Origin: an uncultured Erysipelotrichaceae bacterium | GTDB lineage: Bacteria > Bacillota_I > Bacilli_A > Erysipelotrichales > Erysipelotrichaceae | Assembly: GCA_902803275.1 (NCBI GenBank) | Contig: CADCPE010000037.1 | Location: forward strand, 1 to 11,637 | Length of the DNA: 11,637 nucleotides | Reading direction: 5' to 3' | Shown: one piece after another, positions 6,402-11,637 of the stretch | Numbering within the stretch: position 1 is the stretch's first letter | Layout of the letters: each line of letters begins with the position of its first letter | Notes under the pieces: model-generated | The model's database searches: none | The model's input: only the letters and a program-made list of their open reading frames with translations | Told to the model about the DNA's origin: nothing | Translations under genes and position numbers: made by a program

Positions 6402-7340
6402 ATGGTGAAAATAATTGTCAGTGGAAAACACCCGGAAGAGATAAAACAGCGATTCAGGTCTTTGGACGCTCAGATCGTTTTTGTGGAAAACAACAGCGAA
6501 ATAAAGGATGAAGACCTGAAGGATGCTGAAGTGTTTGTGGGTTTTCTGAATAAAGAACTGGTAGATAAGATGCCTAAGCTTCGCTACATTCAGATATATT
6601 CGGCAGGAGCAGATACCTACGGCTGGCTTCCTGAGCACATCAGGCTCGCCAATGCGTATGGCGCATACGGAGAAGCGATGGCGGAGCATATGATCACCAC
6701 GACTCTGATGGCCATGAAAAACATGAAAGAGTATATGCGCATGCAGGATGAAAAGAAATGGGGCCTGCTGCAGGATGTGATGCGCTTTAAAGGCTCGAAG
6801 ATCCTTTCGGTCGGAATGGGAGCCATCGGCACAGCCTATCTGAACAAGGCTCATGCGCTGGGTGGCCTGTGCTATGGCGTAAGAAGAACAGTTCATGATC
6901 AGCCGGACTTTGTGGAAAAGCTGGTCACGATAGCTGAAATGGATGAGCTGCTTCCGCTGATGGATGTCGTAGCCTTGAGCCTTCCGGGAACTGAAGAAGT
7001 ACGTGGCCTGTTTGATGAAAGAAGACTAAGACTGTTGAAAGACGAAGCGATCATCCTCAATGTCGGAAGAGGCAACGCCATCGTAACAGATGATCTGATC
7101 AGGGTCATGAAACAGGGGCATCTCAGAGCCGCCTGCCTTGATGTCATGGATCCGGAACCGCTTCCTGAAAAGCACCCGCTTTGGACGACGGAAAGAGTAT
7201 ACATCACTCCGCACGTGTCCGGCGGATTCAGAGCCGGAATAAACTATAGCTCGGTCATGGATGTCGTTATCAGAAACATGGAACTGATCATTCAGGGCAG
7301 GGAACCGGTACATATCGTGGATCGAAAACTCGGATATTAG
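6402..7340 (+). CDS. D-isomer-specific 2-hydroxyacid dehydrogenase (NAD(P)-dependent)
   Basis: This enzyme family interconverts a 2-oxoacid and a D-2-hydroxyacid with NAD(P)H in the cytosol. The 312-residue length is typical. The Rossmann phosphate loop is SVGMGAIG (G138, G140, G143). The catalytic triad is Arg223 in NVGRG, Glu252 in DPEPLP and His271 in TPHVSGG. The N-terminal substrate-binding part includes YIQIYSAGAD (62-71). The exact substrate (lactate, glyoxylate/hydroxypyruvate, a branched or aromatic acid, or phosphoglycerate) cannot be read from the sequence. I choose ATG 6402, with GGAAAGG 11 bases and AGAGG two bases upstream. GTG 6405 is also possible and ATG 6375 less likely. It is a single-gene transcript ended by the hairpin at 7343. 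Its divergence from gdhA might couple 2-oxoacid and glutamate metabolism, which is inference. Confidence 0.92.
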   Translation: MVKIIVSGKHPEEIKQRFRSLDAQIVFVENNSEIKDEDLKDAEVFVGFLNKELVDKMPKLRYIQIYSAGADTYGWLPEHIRLANAYGAYGEAMAEHMITTTLMAMKNMKEYMRMQDEKKWGLLQDVMRFKGSKILSVGMGAIGTAYLNKAHALGGLCYGVRRTVHDQPDFVEKLVTIAEMDELLPLMDVVALSLPGTEEVRGLFDERRLRLLKDEAIILNVGRGNAIVTDDLIRVMKQGHLRAACLDVMDPEPLPEKHPLWTTERVYITPHVSGGFRAGINYSSVMDVVIRNMELIIQGREPVHIVDRKLGY

Positions 7341-7342
7341 AA

Positions 7343-7380
7343 AAAGCTCCTGAACAATTATGATATGTTCAGGAGCTTTC
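7343..7380. terminator. Bidirectional terminator, 14-bp stem
   Basis: AAAGCTCCTGAACA (7343-7356) pairs perfectly with TGTTCAGGAGCTTT (7366-7379) around a nine-base loop. It fills the gap between the converging dehydrogenase (stop 7340) and glutaredoxin-like gene (stop 7382). The minus strand has TTTTT right after the stem. The plus strand has TTTCTTT. Confidence 0.88.
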
Positions 7381-7381
7381 T

Positions 7382-7708
7382 TTAACAGCCTTTTCTATCT
7401 ATGCTGCAGGAACTGTTTTCAAATATGCTTGCCTTAGGAACGGGGATACTATAGCCGTGCTCGGTAAGCCAGTTTTCCCAGTCGATGCGGACTCTGTCCT
7501 CTTCGTCAATGAAAGCAGGCAGGCCGATATCGTTGATCTGTTTGAGGTGATCAAAAACAGGTTCGCTGTCTCTGAGCTTCAGAAAAGCCGCAAGATTGCC
7601 CAGACTTTCAAGAACGTCTATGAATTCATATTCGATTTTGTTGCGATCAAGGTTTTCCTTTAACACAACGCAATAAGGGCAGTTGAGATTTCCGTATACT
7701 TTTATCAT
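7382..7708 (-). CDS. Glutaredoxin-like thiol oxidoreductase with CPYC motif
   Basis: This 108-residue protein begins with the thioredoxin-fold pattern of glutaredoxins: MIKVYGNLNCPYC, redox pair Cys10 and Cys13, then a second strand (IEYEFIDVL). The expected cis-proline is in IGLPAFID (Pro64). It probably reduces disulfides or mixed thiols in the cytosol. The tail after residue 90 is unusual for glutaredoxin and ends in SCSIDRKGC, with Cys101 and the last residue Cys108 as a second pair. The start is ATG 7708, with AAAGGAG eight bases upstream; the GTG at 7717 overlaps that binding site and cannot be the start. It follows the iron alcohol dehydrogenase by 23 nt and is most likely in the same operon. 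That could link it to keeping the oxygen-sensitive enzyme reduced, which is inference. Confidence 0.82.
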   Translation of the reverse strand: MIKVYGNLNCPYCVVLKENLDRNKIEYEFIDVLESLGNLAAFLKLRDSEPVFDHLKQINDIGLPAFIDEEDRVRIDWENWLTEHGYSIPVPKASIFENSSCSIDRKGC

Positions 7709-7731
7709 GTATTGCACTCCTTTTGTTTATG

Positions 7732-8811
7732 TTATCTGCAGAATTTCTTTCTCAGGATCTTTTCAATATCGCCGCAGGTCATTTCACCATAGGTGTTCTT
7801 AACGCTGCCGTTGTCCTTCCAGCGCGGAAGGATCTCTTCAAGTGTCTGTTCATCAAGGGAGATATCATAGTCCGGAATAAGCGAATTGATCAGTTTAATG
7901 TATTCGTCCTTATCGATTTTGATCCTGTTGAAAAAACCTTCGACATACTCTTTATTATGAGCAGTTTCAAAATCAAAAAGATCTTCCTGGAAAATGGCGC
8001 ACGCAAAGCCGTGCGGAATATGATACTGTTCTGTAAGATAGTAACCGACGTTATGGGCAAATGTCGTTCCGGTTATATCGATGGCCAGTCCGCCATACAG
8101 AGAACCTTTATACAGTTCATCTCTGGATCCATCATTCAGATTATCAAGCGACTTCAATCCCGAAAGAAGCAGATCGATGCCTTTGGTCGCATATTCGCGC
8201 GACTGATCAGTGGCTTTGTTGGAGAAATAGCTTTCGTTGCAGTGTGTCAGAGCATCAACCGCAGTAGATATGGCGATCATCCTAGGCAACGAAGCGGTGT
8301 ATTTCGGATCGCACAAGGCAAAATCAGCATAGAACCTGTCGTTGTGAATGCTGCTCTTGCGGCCGTTCGCCTTGCTTAAGACCGCTACTTTAGTCACTTC
8401 GCTTCCGGTGCCGGCTGTCGTTCCGATAAGGATCAGCGGCAGACCCTTGTTTTCCCATTTCTGGCTATAGAGTTCTTCTTCGGTTTCGGCCTTGTTTCGT
8501 GAAAGACAGGCAATGACTTTGGCGGCATCAAGCGCAGATCCTCCGCCGATTCCGATCACACAGTCGACATTCTCAAGAAGCTTTGAAGCTTCAAGGATTG
8601 AACTGACTTCAGGATTCTCTCTGATCTGATCGTAAATGACATAATCCTTGCCGCTCAGAATCCGGAGCACGTCATCCAGGGCATTGGAGAGTCTGGCACT
8701 GTTTCTGCCGCAGACGATCAGAAATCTGTTGCCTAAAGCGCGGATCTCTGTCCTGTTTTTTAAGACGGCATCCCTGCCGTAGATTATATTGACTTTATCG
8801 CTTTTGATCAT
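7732..8811 (-). CDS. Iron-containing alcohol dehydrogenase
   Basis: This is a 359-residue group III (Fe-dependent) alcohol dehydrogenase that interconverts an aldehyde and an alcohol with NAD(P)H. The nucleotide site has GIGGGSALDAAK (87-98) and GTTAGTGSEVT (130-140). Metal ligands fit Asp186 and His190 in VDALTH, His253 in FAHN and His267 in IPHG, with the usual 4- and 14-residue spacing. The position four after His253, often His in FucO-like enzymes, is Tyr257. The substrate is unknown; short alcohols, propanediol-type diols or phosphonoacetaldehyde are family options. The ATG at 8811 has no binding site, an in-frame stop lies seven codons upstream, and TATAAT ends six bases before the ATG, so the mRNA may be leaderless. 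It heads an operon with the glutaredoxin-like gene. Confidence 0.95.
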   Translation of the reverse strand: MIKSDKVNIIYGRDAVLKNRTEIRALGNRFLIVCGRNSARLSNALDDVLRILSGKDYVIYDQIRENPEVSSILEASKLLENVDCVIGIGGGSALDAAKVIACLSRNKAETEEELYSQKWENKGLPLILIGTTAGTGSEVTKVAVLSKANGRKSSIHNDRFYADFALCDPKYTASLPRMIAISTAVDALTHCNESYFSNKATDQSREYATKGIDLLLSGLKSLDNLNDGSRDELYKGSLYGGLAIDITGTTFAHNVGYYLTEQYHIPHGFACAIFQEDLFDFETAHNKEYVEGFFNRIKIDKDEYIKLINSLIPDYDISLDEQTLEEILPRWKDNGSVKNTYGEMTCGDIEKILRKKFCR

Positions 8812-8817
8812 GAACTT

Positions 8818-8823
8818 ATTATA
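8818..8823 (-). promoter_or_regulatory. -10 box of the alcohol dehydrogenase operon, placed for a leaderless mRNA
   Basis: TATAAT on the minus strand ends six bases before the A of the start codon, so transcription would begin at or within a base of the ATG. The hexamer 17 nt upstream (GTGCTT) is a poor -35. The divergent cupin promoter shares this 77-nt gap. Confidence 0.42.
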
Positions 8824-8862
8824 ACCGAATCATCGTGAACAAGCACATGATCAGATATTGGA

Positions 8863-8868
8863 TATAAT
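8863..8868 (+). promoter_or_regulatory. -10 box of the cupin / C-S lyase operon
   Basis: TATAAT lies 20 nt before the cupin start codon. The predicted start, near 8875, falls at the AGAGG binding site (8875-8879), so either the leader is very short or another promoter is used. No convincing -35 is visible. Confidence 0.33.
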
Positions 8869-8888
8869 TATTTCAGAGGTATAAAGAT

Positions 8889-9236
8889 ATGATCAGAAGA
8901 AAATCAGAATGCCGCAGAGAGATCAGAGAACATATGCGCGGCGGTGACGGACAGGCCGTTATAACAAACCTGTTTGAAAAGGAAGAACTGCTGGGAAGAT
9001 CTAGAATGCTGGGGACACTTACGCTTGAACCCGGCTGCAGCGTCGGTGTTCATCCTCATGAAAACGAGCAGGAATACTTCTATGTCCTCAAGGGCAATCC
9101 TGTCTATCAGGATGATGATCGGCAGATCGAGCTGCACGAAGGTGATGTAACGGTCTGTGAAGACGGACACAGCCACGGCATCGCCAACAGGAGCGATGAA
9201 ACGGTCGTCGTGCTTGCCTGCATACTGCTGAAATGA
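8889..9236 (+). CDS. Small single-domain cupin protein
   Basis: This 115-residue protein carries both cupin motifs with complete metal ligands. Motif 1 is G49 to G69 with His55, His57 and Glu62 (VHPHENEQEYFYVLKG). Motif 2 is G85 to N100 with His96 (GDVTVCEDGHSHGIAN). It should form a small beta barrel binding one metal ion, usually as a dimer. Such cupins may be isomerases, dioxygenases, lyases or sensors of small molecules, so the substrate is not predictable. AGAGG lies nine bases upstream of the ATG. The C-S lyase gene follows after 27 nt with no terminator, so the two are likely one operon and the cupin may act on or sense a related metabolite. Confidence 0.88.
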   Translation: MIRRKSECRREIREHMRGGDGQAVITNLFEKEELLGRSRMLGTLTLEPGCSVGVHPHENEQEYFYVLKGNPVYQDDDRQIELHEGDVTVCEDGHSHGIANRSDETVVVLACILLK

Positions 9237-9263
9237 TCATGTGACATCTCAAAGAGAATGACT

Positions 9264-10451
9264 ATGAAATACGAATTTGATGAAGTGATCGACAGGATCA
9301 GTGATCCTTACTCTTTTTCTTTCAAGTGGAAGGATCCGTCTTATATCCTTGATGAGCTTGGTATAAAAGAAGTTAGAGAAGATGTGATCTGTCTGGAAAC
9401 GGCAGATATGGATTTCAAAACTGCACCTGAGATCATTGAAGATCTGAAGAAACTGGCAGATCATGGGATCTTTGGATATTCTTCTATCCCTGATGAGTAC
9501 TATGAAGCGGTATGCGGCTGGTATGCAAGGCGTCAGGACTGGCATTTCAATAAGGAAGACATCTTCTATTGTCCGGGAACCCATAATGCCGTCGCCACAT
9601 GTGTGAAACTGTACACAAAACAGAATGAAGGCGTGATCGTACTTACACCGTGCTACGGTTATCATGGCGATGTTGAAAGCCAGGGCAGGAAATACGTAGA
9701 AGTGAGGATGATCAATGACGGGAACGAATACTTCACGATCGACTATGAAGCTTTTGAAAAAGCCTGTGAAGATAAAAACAACACCATGTTCATAATGTGC
9801 CATCCGCACAACCCGACCGGAAGAGTATTCACTCATGAAGAACTGAATAAAGTTGCGGAAATATGCAGAAGACATAACGTGCTGATCGTTTCCGATGAGG
9901 TTCATTCGGATATCATCAGAAAAGGACAGAGTTTTGAACCGATGATGAAAGCCTGCGGACCGAGTGGGCTGATCGCTGCTACGGCCGTAAACAAGACTTT
10001 CAATCTGGCAGGACTGGCAATGACTGATCTTATAATCTGTGATCCAAAACTCAAACCGACAGGAAACGATATGTATTCCATGCCTTCTCCGTTCGGTATC
10101 CAGGCAGTCATATCTGCCTACACGAAGGGCGAAGCCTGGCTCGACGCTTTGAATGAATACCTTGATGAAAACATCGATGTCTGCATCGACTACATACACT
10201 CAAACCTGCCGAAGGCCAAAGTGATCAGACCGGAAGGGGGATACTCGATAAATATCGATTTTACTCCGTATGGTTTAAACGACAGGGAGGTGATCGAAAA
10301 GATCTACGGCAAAGCCGGGGTCATACTTAATTCGGGTCTCTTCTTTGATGACTGGCGCAAAGCTCAGGTCCATCGTGCCTGCCTTTCTTCCCCGCGCTCA
10401 GTTTGTCTGAAGGCTTTTGAAAGGATCGCAGAACAGTTTAAAGCAATATAG
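9264..10451 (+). CDS. PLP-dependent MalY/PatB-type C-S lyase or aminotransferase
   Basis: This 395-residue fold-type I PLP enzyme resembles MalY and PatB, which cleave cystathionine or cysteine conjugates to thiol, pyruvate and ammonia, but some relatives are true aminotransferases. Seen are TADMDFKTAP (46-55), HPHNPTGRVF (180-189, with Asn183 for the cofactor ring), SDEVHSDI (210-217, Asp211 for the pyridine nitrogen) and the Schiff-base Lys244 in NKTFNLAGL. A C-terminal RACLSSPRS probably provides the carboxylate-binding Arg. The family's usual Trp-Val (or Trp-Thr) before ADMDF is Glu-Thr here, and the usual ACPRS is SSPRS, so the substrate may differ. I prefer ATG 9264, six bases after AAGAGA, over the in-frame ATG at 9258, which abuts it. 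It lies downstream of and probably cotranscribed with the cupin. Confidence 0.92.
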   Translation: MKYEFDEVIDRISDPYSFSFKWKDPSYILDELGIKEVREDVICLETADMDFKTAPEIIEDLKKLADHGIFGYSSIPDEYYEAVCGWYARRQDWHFNKEDIFYCPGTHNAVATCVKLYTKQNEGVIVLTPCYGYHGDVESQGRKYVEVRMINDGNEYFTIDYEAFEKACEDKNNTMFIMCHPHNPTGRVFTHEELNKVAEICRRHNVLIVSDEVHSDIIRKGQSFEPMMKACGPSGLIAATAVNKTFNLAGLAMTDLIICDPKLKPTGNDMYSMPSPFGIQAVISAYTKGEAWLDALNEYLDENIDVCIDYIHSNLPKAKVIRPEGGYSINIDFTPYGLNDREVIEKIYGKAGVILNSGLFFDDWRKAQVHRACLSSPRSVCLKAFERIAEQFKAI

Positions 10452-10457
10452 AAAAAG

Positions 10458-10479
10458 ACGGGCTCGTTACTGAGCCCGT
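10458..10479. terminator. Hairpin terminator, best for the minus-strand GGDEF gene
   Basis: ACGGGCTC (10458-10465) pairs with GAGCCCGT (10472-10479) around a six-base loop. On the minus strand a CTTTTTC tract follows directly, a good terminator for the gene ending at 10489. On the plus strand the following bases are T-poor, so it may end the C-S lyase transcript less efficiently. Confidence 0.8.
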
Positions 10480-10488
10480 TACATTTCC

Positions 10489-11637
10489 CTACCTTTTATA
10501 GACACCAACCTGCTTGAGTTCGTCCTTGCGTTTATACATTTCCTGATCGGCACGATTGAAGACACGGTCGTAGGAGTTATCCGCATATGCAAGATAATCG
10601 GTCATGCCTGCAGATACGACAACATTGTTATTGATGATGTTTTCTTCAGTCCTTCTGTTGAATTCGGCCAGCAGCTGCTTGCGGTTTTTGAAATCTTCGC
10701 CTTCAAGGATCGTCGCAAACTCATCACCGCCGATCCTGTATACAACGGAATTAGGGAAACACTGTGATATGAGTTTTGCGGCATCGACTACGAGCTTATC
10801 GCCCTCTTCATGGCCTAAAGTATCGTTTGTATATTTAAGACCATTAAGGTCAAAAGCGACGACCGCAAAATTGGCCTTTATTCCATCAGCGATCTCCTTG
10901 TCGATCTGTTCCTCTTTTTCCATGTAGGCCAGCTTGCTGCGGACACCGGTCAGGGCATCTGTATATGCCAGTTCACGTGCAGAGATGAGTTCCTCGAGCT
11001 GATCTTTTTCTCTTTGAAGAGAAGCTTCAAGATCCCGGCGGTATTCTTCTTTCTCGTTTTCGATAACGAAAGTCCTAAGCAGACAGCTTCCCAGCATATA
11101 GCCGATCGAATACAGAGGAAGCAGCGGATAGAAGTACTGGATGGAAAGGAAAAAGACCATGATAAGACCGAAAAAGCCGATCGTGCGGTATCTGTTTCTT
11201 TTTGCTTCATCAGCAGATGAAGCCGCACGCAGTGCATAAACAGAAGTCAGAGACAGCAGCACGATCTGCACTATCAGCATGATGTTTCGGCCGATCCCGG
11301 TATGATAGGCGCCCTGTCCATCAAAGTAGAACAGGATCGGTATAAACAGGTTGATGAAAACTATAATCGCCTCGATGATGAAGAAAAGGACTCCTGCACA
11401 CTGCAGAAAGAAACTGAATTCACGATTTTCTTCAAGGTAGACGACCACATACTGCGTCCACAGAAAGATGCCTAGAGCCATGGCTATGAAGTATATCTCG
11501 GTATCGATATACAGCAAGGACATCAGATGGACACTGTCAAGGAAGCCCCACAGCATATCCGTAATATAATAAGCCGCAATGCCGAAAAGAAAACGCCGGT
11601 AGGTTTTCAAAACATCCGAAGCATCCTTCGGCCAATG
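10489..11637 (-). CDS. Membrane-bound GGDEF diguanylate cyclase, N-terminus outside window
   Basis: The protein makes cyclic di-GMP from two GTP. The minus-strand frame is open to the window edge with 383 visible codons (first residues HWPKDASDVLKTYRR). The TTG at 11610 has no special claim to be the start, so the gene is partial. Numbering from the Leu encoded by that TTG, about 180 residues hold five or six hydrophobic segments (for example IAAYYITDMLWGFL, VLFFIIEAIIVFINLF). A charged coiled-coil linker follows at 184-215 (RRDLEASLQREKDQLEEL). The GGDEF domain runs from about 217 (DALTGVRSK) with FDLNGLKYTNDTLGHEEGD, the intact active site RIGGDEF (GGDEF at 294-298), SAGMTDY and ADQEMYKRK. 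The residues where the RxxD inhibitory site would lie read FPNS, so product inhibition is probably absent. No EAL domain is seen. The membrane part probably senses a signal. Confidence 0.92.
   Translation of the reverse strand, partial: HWPKDASDVLKTYRRFLFGIAAYYITDMLWGFLDSVHLMSLLYIDTEIYFIAMALGIFLWTQYVVVYLEENREFSFFLQCAGVLFFIIEAIIVFINLFIPILFYFDGQGAYHTGIGRNIMLIVQIVLLSLTSVYALRAASSADEAKRNRYRTIGFFGLIMVFFLSIQYFYPLLPLYSIGYMLGSCLLRTFVIENEKEEYRRDLEASLQREKDQLEELISARELAYTDALTGVRSKLAYMEKEEQIDKEIADGIKANFAVVAFDLNGLKYTNDTLGHEEGDKLVVDAAKLISQCFPNSVVYRIGGDEFATILEGEDFKNRKQLLAEFNRRTEENIINNNVVVSAGMTDYLAYADNSYDRVFNRADQEMYKRKDELKQVGVYKR

Noticed and set aside
6360..6896. 178-codon minus-strand open frame over the 2-hydroxyacid dehydrogenase
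   Set aside because: It is antisense to a gene with an intact catalytic triad, has no family motif, and overlaps the extended -10 of that gene.
7723..8379. 218-codon plus-strand open frame over the alcohol dehydrogenase
   Set aside because: It is the complement of a clear iron alcohol dehydrogenase and shows no domain or binding site that would justify a second gene.
8844..9244. 10-bp inverted copies CACATGATCA (8844-8853) and TGATCATGTG (9235-9244) flanking the cupin gene
   Set aside because: They are short, built around the very common TGATCA, and have no other mobile-element features. Chance in a GATC-rich genome explains them.
9249..10199. 316-codon open frame antisense to the C-S lyase gene
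   Set aside because: It lies entirely opposite a well-supported PLP enzyme with all family motifs. Its translation has no recognisable domain and is rich in His/Phe/Ile as expected from a reverse-frame shadow.

Overview
The window looks like chromosomal DNA from a low-to-mid GC (roughly 40-45% by eye) anaerobic Firmicute. The clues are strong AGGAGG-type ribosome binding sites, an NADP-type glutamate dehydrogenase, an iron-dependent alcohol dehydrogenase, a MalY/PatB-type C-S lyase and IS200/IS605 remains. An Erysipelotrichaceae- or Lachnospiraceae-like host is my guess, not something the sequence proves. GATC is strikingly frequent throughout, except in the mobile-element end at the left edge.

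Left end (1-364): the 3' end of an IS200/IS605-type element, with a few codons of a probable tnpB, then the structured right end that normally doubles as the TnpB guide (omega) RNA, ending near 206. A 158-nt leader follows, with a possible extended -10.

Accessory region (365-3186): a 771-residue protein with two TIR-like domains (the first degenerate, the second with its catalytic Glu), Sel1 repeats and a long TPR-like helical region. Downstream on the same strand, 65 nt away, is an unrecognised 146-residue cytosolic protein. A TIR effector joined to a repeat sensor plus a small partner is the best candidate here for an undescribed defence or signalling system.

Unknown envelope pair (3305-4828): a small two-helix membrane protein and a secreted protein of unknown function, divergently transcribed from a 111-nt AT-rich region.

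Metabolic region (4900-10451): gdhA (minus) diverges from a D-2-hydroxyacid dehydrogenase (plus), with a 22-bp near-palindrome between them. An iron alcohol dehydrogenase and a glutaredoxin-like protein form a minus-strand operon. It diverges from a plus-strand pair, a small cupin and a PLP-dependent C-S lyase/aminotransferase. Together these suggest amino-acid, 2-oxo/2-hydroxy-acid and sulfur-amino-acid metabolism, but no single pathway is proven.

Right end (10489-11637): a membrane-bound GGDEF diguanylate cyclase on the minus strand. Its reading frame is open to the window edge, so its N-terminus is missing. Four hairpins sit in the gaps between converging transcripts and probably terminate from both sides. 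No tRNA, rRNA or CRISPR array was seen.
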